Positions 34,366 through 43,335 of a stretch of 64,000 nucleotides of DNA are shown piece after piece. The translations under genes were made by a program, and so were the position numbers. A model generated the notes under the pieces. It ran no database searches. It was not told where the DNA came from and was given only the letters and a program-made list of their open reading frames with translations. The first letter of the stretch is position 1; each line of letters opens with the position of its first letter. Source of the stretch: Lederbergia citrea (GTDB lineage Bacteria; Bacillota; Bacilli; Bacillales; Bacillaceae_C); assembly GCF_018343525.1 (NCBI RefSeq), contig NZ_JAGYPH010000001.1, forward strand, positions 1,617,778 through 1,681,777, written 5' to 3'.

Positions 34366-34905
34366 CTATTTATAGTATTCTATCAACCAACAATCACGAT
34401 ACTCCCCTTCATGAAATTCATTTTTCGGAAGAAGTTTCACCTTTTCAAATCCACATTTTTCATAACAGCGAATGGCCCTTTCATTCCATGTTTGTGGATC
34501 CATCACTATTTTTTCGGCTCTTTTTTCTTTAATTAAGTACTCCACCATGGAACTGACAAGAATCTGACCTATCCCCCTATTCCAATACTCGACTTCACCT
34601 ATAAATTGATCCATCCCATAAATGCGTTCTTCATTAGGCGAATAACCATATACTATTCTTGTTTCTTCATCTACTTGATAAAATTGAATATATCCAACTG
34701 ATACTCCATCGAATTCAACAATACAGCGAGTTACTTGTTGATCATCATCAAAAAAATGTTCATTTACCTTATGTAGATTAAAAGGATTGTCTCGGCCTTC
34801 ATAATATGTAAGAACCTTTGGATCGGAAAGCCATTTCACCAATAAAGCGCTGTCTTTTAATTGTATTTCCCGTACTTTTAAGTTACCTTTTTGGAATAAC
34901 AACAT
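34366..34905 (-). CDS. GNAT acetyltransferase, AAC(6')-like
   Basis: A 179-residue N-acetyltransferase resembling chromosomal aminoglycoside 6'-N-acetyltransferases. The acetyl-CoA loop is in EYWNRGIGQILVS near 116-128; DPQTWNERAIRCYEKCGFEKV near 143-163 and the ending EGEYRDCWLIE are shared with that family. Whether it acts on aminoglycosides cannot be told from sequence. ATG 34905 has GGGGGGAG just upstream. Probably co-transcribed with the downstream methyltransferase. Confidence 0.8.
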   Translation of the reverse strand: MLLFQKGNLKVREIQLKDSALLVKWLSDPKVLTYYEGRDNPFNLHKVNEHFFDDDQQVTRCIVEFDGVSVGYIQFYQVDEETRIVYGYSPNEERIYGMDQFIGEVEYWNRGIGQILVSSMVEYLIKEKRAEKIVMDPQTWNERAIRCYEKCGFEKVKLLPKNEFHEGEYRDCWLIEYYK

Positions 34906-34918
34906 TTTCTCCCCCCTT

Positions 34919-35175
34919 TTAACACTGTAGGTTGTGACATCTATAAAATCTTTTCAAAATATTTTCTGGACCCTTAAATGGTTTAAATTCTTTATATGCT
35001 TCTATAACCAGACGTGATATCCCTTCTCTGTAGCTATAAGAAAAGGAGCTGCATTCAGCTCCTAATTTTGGTGTTATAACGTATGGGGATTTTCCGTGGA
35101 GGAAGTAAGAACGTGGCCTCTTCCGCATTTGATGTTTAAGAAAGTATATAAATGCGGAGAAATGTGGATTAAGGA
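34919..35175. other. Stretch without a supported gene
   Basis: A minus-strand open frame crosses this interval, but a good terminator hairpin lies inside it, it overlaps the coiled-coil gene and it has no family I recognise. It may be a dispersed non-coding repeat. Confidence 0.5.
35036..35063 (-). terminator. Terminator downstream of the coiled-coil gene
   Basis: Perfect 8-bp stem AGGAGCTG (35044-35051) / CAGCTCCT (35056-35063) with a 4-nt loop; on the minus strand it is followed by TTTTCTT. Confidence 0.7.
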
Positions 35176-35568
35176 TTAGATATTTGAGGATTGCCATGCT
35201 TCCACTTGTCTCTTCAATAATGCTATGTCTCTTTCATTTTTAACGCCTTTCTCCCAAATAAAATCTTGATCCATTCTTAACTCTTGTAATTTTTCTAGGA
35301 TTTCTCGATGACGTTCATCACTTTTTTCGTTTAATTTTCCTAAGTCAAGTTTCAGCCCGTTAATGTCTGTCTTCATCACTTCAATATCTGACTTCATCAC
35401 TTGAATATCTGTCTTCATCGTATCAATGTCTGTCTTCATCACTTCAATATCTGACTTCATTGATTCTATTTCTTTGCGGATTGATTTTTGCTCGTTATTT
35501 ACATTGCCGACCATTTTCACTAAGGTTGACATCATGTCTTCCATTCGGTCCAGTTTTTCCTCAATCAT
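35176..35568 (-). CDS. Coiled-coil protein with heptad MKxDI repeats
   Basis: A 130-residue soluble protein that is almost wholly predicted coiled-coil. Residues about 33-75 contain perfect heptads of the form MK(S/T)DIxx repeated five to six times; the DNA below repeats every 21 bp (35373-35470). Similar short coiled-coil proteins are common in Bacillus; function unknown. ATG 35568 has GGGGGG about seven bases upstream. The repeat makes length variation by slippage likely. Confidence 0.75.
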   Translation of the reverse strand: MIEEKLDRMEDMMSTLVKMVGNVNNEQKSIRKEIESMKSDIEVMKTDIDTMKTDIQVMKSDIEVMKTDINGLKLDLGKLNEKSDERHREILEKLQELRMDQDFIWEKGVKNERDIALLKRQVEAWQSSNI

Positions 35569-35674
35569 TTTGATTCCCCCCTTCCTATTATCATATCATT
35601 GGTTATTTATTTTAAAAGCTTTTTCGGTGGACATATTTTAGGACGTATCATCTAATTAGACCTTACTAATTCAA

Positions 35675-35701
35675 AATTAAAAACTGCCACAAATGTGACA
35701 G
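35675..35701 (-). terminator. Terminator after DinB-like gene
   Basis: Stem CTGCCACA (35684-35691)/TGTGACAG (35694-35701) with a G-T pair; T-run on the minus strand. Confidence 0.7.
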
Positions 35702-35713
35702 CCATATCTTACG

Positions 35714-36223
35714 TTATTTTACTTTTTTAGGTATGGTCAGGCTCTCCCAACCATTATCTTTAAGCTGCTTAGCAATATAAACAATTTGCCCCGTATGATA
35801 GGAATAATGGTACATTTGTCTTTCGATCGCTTCGATAACAGAATGGGACTCACTTCTAATCAAGACCTCTTGCGATAGTTGTTCCTCAGTAAGTGTATTT
35901 AAAGTATTAAAAAATACATCCCAGCCTTTATTCCACACCTCATAAAGTTCTTCTCGACTTGAAATCGTATTTTCGAATTCTCCGTCTCTATCCCTATCCG
36001 GTTTCTCACCATCCGAATGTAAAAAATCTGTCCAGCGCGAAATCATATTGCCGCTCATATGTTTTACGATTACAGCAATACTATTGGAGTTTTCGTTTGG
36101 AAACCAAAATAACCCTTCATCATTTAGCTGGTCAAATGTCTTTTCCGCTGTACGTTTCATGTCTTGAAATCGTAATTGAATAACCCTTAAATATTCTAAA
36201 GCAATATTATTAGTTTTCGACAT
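35714..36223 (-). CDS. DinB-like protein (DUF1572)
   Basis: A 169-residue four-helix-bundle protein of the DinB/YfiT superfamily, DUF1572 branch. Putative metal-binding histidines are in IVKHMSGN near 54 and in QMYHYSYHTGQIVYI near 137-141. Family members include thiol-dependent transferases such as bacillithiol S-transferases, but the specific activity cannot be assigned. ATG 36223 has GGGGTG about eight bases upstream. Monocistronic, with a terminator. Confidence 0.82.
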   Translation of the reverse strand: MSKTNNIALEYLRVIQLRFQDMKRTAEKTFDQLNDEGLFWFPNENSNSIAVIVKHMSGNMISRWTDFLHSDGEKPDRDRDGEFENTISSREELYEVWNKGWDVFFNTLNTLTEEQLSQEVLIRSESHSVIEAIERQMYHYSYHTGQIVYIAKQLKDNGWESLTIPKKVK

Positions 36224-36372
36224 ATCCTTATCACCCCATAAATATATTTAAGCCCCACTACCTACCTTATTTCTATTTTCAAGCTAAAATACCTTGTTAG
36301 CCCTCGTTTGGAAAGTGTAACCTTTTTTCTAAAAAAATCGTCTTACATATTAAAGAGACTGGGGGGCATTTG

Positions 36373-37248
36373 ATGAAAAGACAATCAATCTTTATCTTAC
36401 TGTTATCAAGCCTATTTGTTCTAATGGCAGCTTGCAGTTCAAGCGATTTAAGTGAAAGTGGCAAAAGTGATTCAGCTGGTTCAAATGAAATTGCAATGAA
36501 AAGTGAAATGGATCAGTCAACGGCAGAAGATTCTGTTGAAGAAAAGTCCGGTGAAATCAATACAAATAGAATGATCATCCACCAAGCAAATTTACAGGTA
36601 AATGTTAAAAATCTTGAAAAGGCACAATTGAAGATTGAGAAAAAGGTGAATGAGTACGGTGGGTATATCGTTGAATCGAATGTGTATCGCGAAAACGATG
36701 AAACAGTCAGTGGCCGGATCATGGTTCGAGTTCCTGAAAAGTATTTTCAAAAGTTTTTAACAGATGCCGAAGAGGAAGCGATTAATGTTTTGGAACGCAA
36801 TGTGACTGGGCAGGATGTAACCGAAGAATATGTTGATCTTGAATCAAGGGTGAAATCCAAACGCGCTGTAGAAGCAAGATTGCTTGAGTTTATGAACAAT
36901 GCAAACAAAACAGGAGATTTATTAAAAATATCTTCCGATCTAGCCCAAGTGCAAGAGGAAATTGAAGTGATCGTCGGGAAAATGAAATACCTTGAAAACC
37001 AAACGTCCTATTCTACTATTGATATTTATATGATAGAAAAAAGCGTAAGGATTCCGGGGATAGATAATGAAAATTTAGATACATGGGAAAAAACGAAAAA
37101 ACAACTGGCTTCTAGTATTAACTTTTTACTTGCCGCCGGTTCAGAATTGATTGTGTTTTTTATTGGGAACTTGCCGGTTATCGTAATTTTATTACTCGTT
37201 GGTGCGGGAATTTATTTTATGATAAAAAGAAAGAAAAAAAGAGATTGA
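36373..37248 (+). CDS. DUF4349 lipoprotein with C-terminal membrane helix
   Basis: A 291-residue envelope protein: lipobox LMAACSSS (Cys about 20) after a hydrophobic signal, a Ser/Glu-rich linker, a DUF4349 region (about 65-235; NRMIIHQANLQVNVKNLEKA, EYGGYIVESNVYREN, GRIMVRVPEKYF) with a coiled-coil, and a transmembrane helix near 255-282 followed by a lysine-rich tail. It is thus fixed to the membrane at both ends. Function unknown. ATG 36373 has GGGGGG six to seven bases upstream. Confidence 0.85.
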   Translation: MKRQSIFILLLSSLFVLMAACSSSDLSESGKSDSAGSNEIAMKSEMDQSTAEDSVEEKSGEINTNRMIIHQANLQVNVKNLEKAQLKIEKKVNEYGGYIVESNVYRENDETVSGRIMVRVPEKYFQKFLTDAEEEAINVLERNVTGQDVTEEYVDLESRVKSKRAVEARLLEFMNNANKTGDLLKISSDLAQVQEEIEVIVGKMKYLENQTSYSTIDIYMIEKSVRIPGIDNENLDTWEKTKKQLASSINFLLAAGSELIVFFIGNLPVIVILLLVGAGIYFMIKRKKKRD

Positions 37249-37316
37249 AATAGGAGGAATTATGTTATCTGATGTGTAAATGATCAGATAAGAAAGATGA
37301 AATGAGGTTAATAACG

Positions 37317-38189
37317 ATGCACTATTTTAAAGATTCATATATTCATCTACGAGATAATCGTAAATTATCATTTAAGAGTTATGGAGATACAAACGAAAAT
37401 ACAGTTATTTTCTTTCACGGATTCGGTTCCTCAGCCAGTGCCATTCATCCCGATCCAAAAACATTAGAGAAAAGCAATATTCACTTTATTGCAGTTAATC
37501 GTCCAGGGTATGGAGAGTCAACTTTAAATGGGAAATATTCGATGGAAGATGTAGCGGATGACATAAATGAGTTACTTGATAGTAAAGAAATTCAAAAGGT
37601 TTCCGTTATTGGATATTCTGCAGGTGGATTGTATAGTCAATTTTTCACAGACAAGTATTCAGAAAAAGTCAATTCTCTTAATTTAGTTAGCAGTGCCATC
37701 CCTTTAAATAGTAAAGAAACCAAGAAGATTTTACCTTCAAATTGGAAAATGATATCGAATATGAACCGATATTTTCCGTTTATGACAAAAGTTTTTTTTA
37801 GTAAACTTAGTAAGGAACTAACCAATAATTTGGAAACTACGTTACAAAAATCAATTAATGATATGGTTGAAGAGGATCAAAGAATTGTAAGTGACTTGAA
37901 TATACGGAATGTTATTACAAAAGGTGCTGTTGAGGCGTATCATAATAAGGGTTACGCTGTTTATTATGATGCTCTTGCATTGTGTAAAAAAATAACTACC
38001 ATAAAAACACCCCCTTCCAATATAAAAGTAAATATATGGCAAGGTGGGAAGGATAACATTTGGACACCTTCAACTTCGCTGTATCTTCGAGATAAATATA
38101 CTCATTCTACTTTCTCATTTATTGAAGACGAAGGGCACTTACTTTATTTATCTCAGTGGAATGAAATCCTCAAGAAGTCTTTATGCTAA
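37317..38189 (+). CDS. Alpha/beta hydrolase
   Basis: A 290-residue serine hydrolase fold protein. Motifs: FFHGFGSSAS (oxyanion), NRPGYGES, nucleophile elbow GYSAGG near residue 103-108, an Asp in GGKDNIW and catalytic His in EDEGHLLYL near the C-terminus. No signal peptide. Substrate unknown. Start at ATG 37317 has TGAGG nine bases upstream; ATG 37302 has a weaker site. It follows the DUF4349 gene but with its own terminator. Confidence 0.83.
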   Translation: MHYFKDSYIHLRDNRKLSFKSYGDTNENTVIFFHGFGSSASAIHPDPKTLEKSNIHFIAVNRPGYGESTLNGKYSMEDVADDINELLDSKEIQKVSVIGYSAGGLYSQFFTDKYSEKVNSLNLVSSAIPLNSKETKKILPSNWKMISNMNRYFPFMTKVFFSKLSKELTNNLETTLQKSINDMVEEDQRIVSDLNIRNVITKGAVEAYHNKGYAVYYDALALCKKITTIKTPPSNIKVNIWQGGKDNIWTPSTSLYLRDKYTHSTFSFIEDEGHLLYLSQWNEILKKSLC

Positions 38190-38224
38190 AGTTGAGCTTT
38201 AGTGAATTAGCCGATAGATATAAA

Positions 38225-38258
38225 ATGCTCAGAGCATAAAAAAGCTCTGAGCATTTTT
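38225..38258 (+). terminator. Terminator after the alpha/beta hydrolase gene
   Basis: Eleven-bp stem 38225-38235/38244-38254, 8-nt loop, TTTTT tail. Confidence 0.92.
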
Positions 38259-38542
38259 GATACAAATTCCTGTGTTAATTACTTGAATACGGATACTAAG
38301 TTTATTGCACGTTTTCAAGCTCTTTTTTTATTTTGCTTAACTTTACAAAAATATTTTTTTGCCCCAAGGACTATTGGCACAGCCCTTAACACCTTATTAT
38401 TCTGCACTTTTATAAAATTACGGAAATTCTCATAGTAAAATATCATTATTTTTAAATAGTTTCTTAAACTATGATACCACTTTCAATATCCCCCTTATAT
38501 AATGATGATGAATCACCACTACTTTTAATTAGGAGGATATGT
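38259..38542. other. AT-rich intergenic stretch
   Basis: No gene, RNA or clear promoter seen. I looked for PhoP boxes because the next gene is a nucleotidase and found none convincing. Confidence 0.6.
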
Positions 38543-41500
38543 ATGAGAAGCATCTTACTGAAAATAGGACAACCGTTACTAGCTTCATTGCTTGCAATAT
38601 CTGTTCTATTTTTACCATTGGCATCGCAATCTACGTATGCTGAGAAGCCGGATAAGACGAAGAAAGACCTGGTTGAGCTTAGAATTTTAGGAACGACTGA
38701 CATTCATACTCATTTGTATAATTACGATTACTACAAGGACGCGGAGACGGATGAATTTGGGTTGGCGAAAACGGCAACCTTAATTAAAGAAGCGCGCAAA
38801 GAAGCTAAAAATACACTTTTATTCGATGACGGGGATTTAATTCAAGGAAACCCATTGGGCGATTATAAAGCGAAAGTAGACGAGCTTAAACAAGGTGAAG
38901 TTCACCCTGTTTTTAAAGCGATGGGGCTACTAAACTATGATGCTGCGACTGTAGGAAACCATGAATTTAACTACGGTTTGGACTATTTGGATAAAGTGTT
39001 GGCAGGTGCCCCTTTCCCATATGTAAATGCAAATGTTTATAAAGTCGACGGTAAGAAAAATAACAAGAATTATTTCAAGCCTTATATTATTTTAAAGAAA
39101 CAATTTATTGATGAACAAGGCAAGAAACAAAAAATCAACGTTGGTGTCATTGGATTTGTTACTCCGCAAATTACACAATGGGACAAGGCCCATTTAGAAG
39201 GTAAAGTCATTACGAAAGACATTGTGGAAACAGCTAAAGAATTTATACCAAAGATGAAAAAAGACGGAGCTGACATCATCGTTGCTCTTGCACATTCTGG
39301 TATAGGTGAAGACGAGCAAAAGGAATTTAAGGAAGATGCAGCATATGATCTTACGAAAATCAAAGACATTGATGCAATTATTTCCGGACATAACCATAAA
39401 TTGTTCCCTGGTGATTTTCAAGGCTTACCCGGAGTTAACTACGAAAAAGGAACAATTAATGGAAAGCCTGTTATTATGCCTGGCAGCTGGGGAAGCCATT
39501 TAGGCGTAATGGACTTAACGCTGAAGAAAGAAAAAGGTGATTGGAAGGTAATAGATGCCTTAGCGTCACTAAGAGCCATTTATGATAAGGATACGAAGAA
39601 AAGCTTAGCGGATGCGGATCCGAAAATTTTAGAAGCTGTCAAAAAAGAACATGAAGGAACAGTAAACTATGTACGCCAGCCTGTTGGTGAGACAACAGCA
39701 GACATCCACAGCTACTTTGCGTTAGTTCAAGATGATCCTTCTATTCAAATCGTGACGAATGCACAAAAATGGTATCTAGAAAAACAAATTGAAGGAACGC
39801 CAAATGAAGGATTGCCAATTCTATCTGTAGGTGCACCGTTTAAAGCTGGCGGCCGAAACGGCGCAAACTATTATACGCATATTCCAAAAGGAACCATTGC
39901 GATCAAAAACGTTGCAGACCTTTATTTGTATCCAAATACAGTTGCTCATGTGAAGGTTACAGGAGCCGATGTAAAAGAATGGCTCGAAATGGCAGCAGGA
40001 CAATTTAACCAAATTGATCCTAATAAATCTGCTGAGCAAAGTCTGATTAATAATAACTTCCCGACATATAACTACGATGTAATGGATGGAGTATCCTATA
40101 ACATCGATGTAACAGAACCAGCAAAATATGATAATGACGGAAATATCATTCAACCTAATGCAAACCGGATTAAAAACCTGCAATACGCCGGCAAGCCAAT
40201 CGATGAAAATCAAGAGTTTATCGTTGCGACAAATAACTACCGAGCTAGTTCTGCGACATACCCTGGTGTGAAAAACAACAAGGAAGCAAATATTTATCCC
40301 GACGAAAACCGCCAAGTGATTATTGATTATATTAGTGAAACAGGAACAATTGACCCTACCGCTGATAACAACTGGAGTTTTTCCGGAATAAATGGTGCGG
40401 ATCTGCATGTCACATTTGAATCTTCACCGGATGCGGAAAAAGTAATTCCTGAAAATGACCCAATTAGTTTTCTCGGTCAAGGGACAAACGGATTTGCTAA
40501 ATATTCATATAAATTTCCGCAAAAATCAAATGCCCATGTAAAGGTTCATTTATTAGGAATTAACGATTTTCACGGACAGTTGGACACATACAATGCGAGT
40601 ATTAATGCGGGTGGAGGAGAGTATCTTGCGGCTTATTTAAAGAAATGGAAAGCGACTAATCCGAATACACTCCTTGTTCACGCAGGAGATGTCGTTGGTG
40701 CAAGCCCGCCAACATCGGCTCTTCTACAAGATGAACCGACGATTCGCTTTTTGAATAAATTAGGTTTTGATGTAGGGACACTAGGCAACCATGAGTTTGA
40801 TAAGGGCGTTCAAGAAATGCTTCGCCTAATTCATGGAGGCTCCCATCCTAATACAGTTGAAAAATATGGTCCATTCGAAGGTGCGAATTTTCCATATGTT
40901 GCAGCAAACGTCATTGATGAGAAAACAGGTGAGACAATCCTTGATCCATACGTGATTAAGGAAGTGGATGGTGTGCCAATTGGATTTATCGGCATTGCTC
41001 TAGCCAGTACGCCAAGCATCGTCATTCCAAGCGGTGTTGAAGGTGTTCGTTTTACTGACGAAGTTGAGGCAATTAATAAGGCAACTGCTGAACTAAAGGA
41101 AAAAGGTGTCAAAGCAATCGTTGTCCTTGCTCACAATCCGGGAGTATCCAAATCGGATGGTACTGGAGCAGATGGTGAAATCGTCGACATCGCTAATAAA
41201 GTGGACGATGAAGTGGATATTATTTTCGGCGGCCATAATCATGCGTATATGAATGCGATGGTTGGCAATAAGCTTCTTGTCCAGTCTTACTCATACGGAA
41301 CAGCATTTTCAGCAGTTGATATTGAAATCGATCGAACAACAAAAGATATCGTAGCAAAAAAAGCGGAAATTGTAACAACTTACCGCGATAAAATTACTCC
41401 TGATGCAGAAATTAAAGCAATGATTGATCAATATAAGGAAGATGTTGCACCAATTATTAATGAAGTTGTTGGCCATGCGCCTAAAGCAATTACAAGGGAC

Positions 41501-42109
41501 CAAAATGCGGACGGGGAATCTGCCTTAGGAAATCTGATTGCTGATTCCATGAGAGATCAAACGGGTACTGATTTTGCTTTTATGAATCCAGGTGGCATTC
41601 GCGCAGACCTTAAAGCTGGTGACCTTACATGGGGTGATTTGTTTACCGTTCAGCCATTTGGAAATGATCTTGTGAAAATGGATTTAACCGGTGAACAAGT
41701 TAAAATGCTGTTAAACCAACAGTGGACAGATAAGGCGAGAATCATGCCTATTTCAGGATTAAAAGTAAAATACGACGACGCTCGTCCAGTTGGTGATCGT
41801 ATCCTTGAGATAACATTACCTGACGGAACACCAATAGATCTAGCAAAAACATATTCAGTGACAGTGAATAATTTTATGGCTAGTGGCGGGGATAATTTCA
41901 CAGTGTTATTAAAGGGTAAAAACCAAGTGGTTGATGTTGTTGATTTGGAAGCATTTGTAAACTATGTGAAAAAGCTAAAAGAAGTAAACACGACTATTGA
42001 AGGACGGATGATTAAAGTAAACGAAAAGAGTGCTGGGCTAAGTGCCCTGCACTCTTTTCGTTTAAAAAACTCTATCAACGAATCACTCATTCCCCTTCCC
42101 ACTCTTTAA
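38543..42109 (+). CDS. Secreted double 5'-nucleotidase / 2',3'-cyclic phosphodiesterase
   Basis: A 1188-residue exported protein with signal peptide (about 1-37, ending AEK) and two metallophosphoesterase/5'-nucleotidase modules. Module 1 (about 45-640): LRILGTTDIHTHL, DDGDLIQGNPL, VGNHEFNYG, SGHNHKLFPG. Module 2 (about 670-1165): LLGINDFHGQL, HAGDVVGASPP, LGNHEFDKG, GGHNHAYM. This is the YfkN/CpdB-like layout for scavenging phosphate from extracellular nucleotides. No LPXTG or membrane anchor is seen. ATG 38543 has AGGAGG six bases upstream. Odd: the last 30 codons run through a perfect terminator hairpin (42019-42063) and the frame overlaps the convergent HD gene by 23 nt. Confidence 0.92.
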   Translation: MRSILLKIGQPLLASLLAISVLFLPLASQSTYAEKPDKTKKDLVELRILGTTDIHTHLYNYDYYKDAETDEFGLAKTATLIKEARKEAKNTLLFDDGDLIQGNPLGDYKAKVDELKQGEVHPVFKAMGLLNYDAATVGNHEFNYGLDYLDKVLAGAPFPYVNANVYKVDGKKNNKNYFKPYIILKKQFIDEQGKKQKINVGVIGFVTPQITQWDKAHLEGKVITKDIVETAKEFIPKMKKDGADIIVALAHSGIGEDEQKEFKEDAAYDLTKIKDIDAIISGHNHKLFPGDFQGLPGVNYEKGTINGKPVIMPGSWGSHLGVMDLTLKKEKGDWKVIDALASLRAIYDKDTKKSLADADPKILEAVKKEHEGTVNYVRQPVGETTADIHSYFALVQDDPSIQIVTNAQKWYLEKQIEGTPNEGLPILSVGAPFKAGGRNGANYYTHIPKGTIAIKNVADLYLYPNTVAHVKVTGADVKEWLEMAAGQFNQIDPNKSAEQSLINNNFPTYNYDVMDGVSYNIDVTEPAKYDNDGNIIQPNANRIKNLQYAGKPIDENQEFIVATNNYRASSATYPGVKNNKEANIYPDENRQVIIDYISETGTIDPTADNNWSFSGINGADLHVTFESSPDAEKVIPENDPISFLGQGTNGFAKYSYKFPQKSNAHVKVHLLGINDFHGQLDTYNASINAGGGEYLAAYLKKWKATNPNTLLVHAGDVVGASPPTSALLQDEPTIRFLNKLGFDVGTLGNHEFDKGVQEMLRLIHGGSHPNTVEKYGPFEGANFPYVAANVIDEKTGETILDPYVIKEVDGVPIGFIGIALASTPSIVIPSGVEGVRFTDEVEAINKATAELKEKGVKAIVVLAHNPGVSKSDGTGADGEIVDIANKVDDEVDIIFGGHNHAYMNAMVGNKLLVQSYSYGTAFSAVDIEIDRTTKDIVAKKAEIVTTYRDKITPDAEIKAMIDQYKEDVAPIINEVVGHAPKAITRDQNADGESALGNLIADSMRDQTGTDFAFMNPGGIRADLKAGDLTWGDLFTVQPFGNDLVKMDLTGEQVKMLLNQQWTDKARIMPISGLKVKYDDARPVGDRILEITLPDGTPIDLAKTYSVTVNNFMASGGDNFTVLLKGKNQVVDVVDLEAFVNYVKKLKEVNTTIEGRMIKVNEKSAGLSALHSFRLKNSINESLIPLPTL
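42019..42063. terminator. Strong bidirectional hairpin inside the nucleotidase 3' end
   Basis: Perfect 15-bp outer stem 42019-42033/42049-42063, a T-T mismatch, then a 4-bp GGGC/GCCC stem with TAAGT loop. T-rich on both strands. It lies before the TAA (42107-42109) of the plus-strand gene and 23 nt after the stop of the convergent HD gene. Confidence 0.85.
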
Positions 42110-42740
42110 AAAACACCTCTAGATATTCTTCCATATATTGGTGCTTCGTTTCAGCGAGTTTTTTACCGTAATCCGTGTTCATTAGCTCTTTAAGCTTTAA
42201 TAACTTTTCATAAAAATGATTAATTGCTGTGGTTTTTCCGGTCCGATATTCTTCTTTTGTTACATGCTCTCTCGGCTTAATATTTGGATCATGTATGATT
42301 TGATTTTTAGCTCCGGAAAAAGCAAAGGTTCTAGCAATTCCAATGGCCCCCATTGCATCAAGGCGGTCTGCATCTTGAACAATTTTTCCCTCCAAGGTTT
42401 TCATAGGTGGTCCCCCTCCACCTTTAAATGACATAGTGGAGATGATTTCAATAATGCTTGAAATGGATGTCTCATCCACATTCACATGAATTAACCATTC
42501 TCTAACTTTTTCAATACCTTCTGCCTCATTTGAATTTAATTTTTCATCGGCAATATCATGGAGCAATGCTCCCATTTCACAAATAAATAGATTTGCGTTT
42601 TCCTGCTGTGCAATTGTTTTTGTTATTTTAGTAACTCTATAAATATGCCACCAGTCATGACCGCTGGCTTCCCCGTTTAATTCACGAAATACGAATTTTT
42701 CAGTTTGTAAAATCATTTCCTCTTGAGTCAATTTTTTCAC
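42087..42740 (-). CDS. HD-domain phosphohydrolase
   Basis: A 217-residue HD-superfamily protein of the YedJ/YpgQ type. Metal-binding residues: GHDWWHIYRV near 27-36, the HD pair in LLHDIAD near 59-65, and QDADRLDAMGAIGIAR near 120-135. Family members hydrolyse nucleotides or pyrophosphate-containing nucleotides. ATG 42740 has AAGGAAGTG five bases upstream, five bases after the tetR stop, so it is the last gene of an MBL-TetR-HD operon. Confidence 0.88.
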   Translation of the reverse strand: MKKLTQEEMILQTEKFVFRELNGEASGHDWWHIYRVTKITKTIAQQENANLFICEMGALLHDIADEKLNSNEAEGIEKVREWLIHVNVDETSISSIIEIISTMSFKGGGGPPMKTLEGKIVQDADRLDAMGAIGIARTFAFSGAKNQIIHDPNIKPREHVTKEEYRTGKTTAINHFYEKLLKLKELMNTDYGKKLAETKHQYMEEYLEVFFKEWEGE

Positions 42741-42745
42741 TTCCT

Positions 42746-43318
42746 TTACGCTTCAGATACTGAATGAATCCCCTTAATAAAAGTATTGATCAAGATTGAA
42801 AAACTTTCATCGACATCTAGTGGCATACCAAATCCACCCATTTGTTCGATAGAAGTAAATCCATGTAAAATACTCCGCAATCCTCTGACCATATGAACCG
42901 TAATGTCCTCCTTTAAATTGTATGCCTGAAGCACTTGGACAACAAGCTGTACCACGGACTCTTGGGCTTGCTGCAATTCTTTGTCTGCAGAATCAGGAAA
43001 ACGATTGGTTGCATCATAAAGTCCTGGATGAGTTCTTACAAATTTAATATAAGCTTTGCTAAGTGCGTGGATTGCATCATCACCAGAGCGCCCAACTGCA
43101 GCTTGGAGCATGTGTTCATAAAGCTGTTTAAGTCCGTGAATTGCCAATTTCTGCTTTAATTCATTTAGGCCATCCAAGTGGTTGTATAAGGAAGGAGGAC
43201 GTATTCCCAATTCTTCGGCTAACTCCCCCAGTGAGAGTTGATCTATCCCCTTTTCATCAACTAGTTTTGTAGCTTTTTGTAAAATCATAGACAAGTCTAT
43301 CTTCATACGACGAGACAT
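42746..43318 (-). CDS. TetR/AcrR family regulator
   Basis: A 190-residue repressor-type regulator: N-terminal helix-turn-helix (about 25-52; LSLGELAEELGIRPPSLYNHLDG) and a C-terminal ligand domain of the WHG-type (about 85-185). It lies between an MBL-fold hydrolase and an HD phosphohydrolase, 18 bases and 5 bases away. A perfect 15-bp palindrome between the -35 and -10 of this operon is the likely operator, giving autoregulation. Inducer unknown. Confidence 0.9.
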   Translation of the reverse strand: MSRRMKIDLSMILQKATKLVDEKGIDQLSLGELAEELGIRPPSLYNHLDGLNELKQKLAIHGLKQLYEHMLQAAVGRSGDDAIHALSKAYIKFVRTHPGLYDATNRFPDSADKELQQAQESVVQLVVQVLQAYNLKEDITVHMVRGLRSILHGFTSIEQMGGFGMPLDVDESFSILINTFIKGIHSVSEA

Positions 43319-43335
43319 CTCAGATTCATCTCCTA

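Noticed and set aside
34919..35197. Minus-strand 92-codon frame as a gene
   Set aside because: Contains an intrinsic terminator, overlaps the coiled-coil gene and lacks a ribosome site.
38380..38470. PhoP boxes upstream of the nucleotidase gene
   Set aside because: A single TTAACA-like match without an 11-bp-spaced second copy.
38464..42100. Several minus-strand frames inside the nucleotidase gene
   Set aside because: Shadows of a clearly coding plus-strand frame with two recognisable domains.
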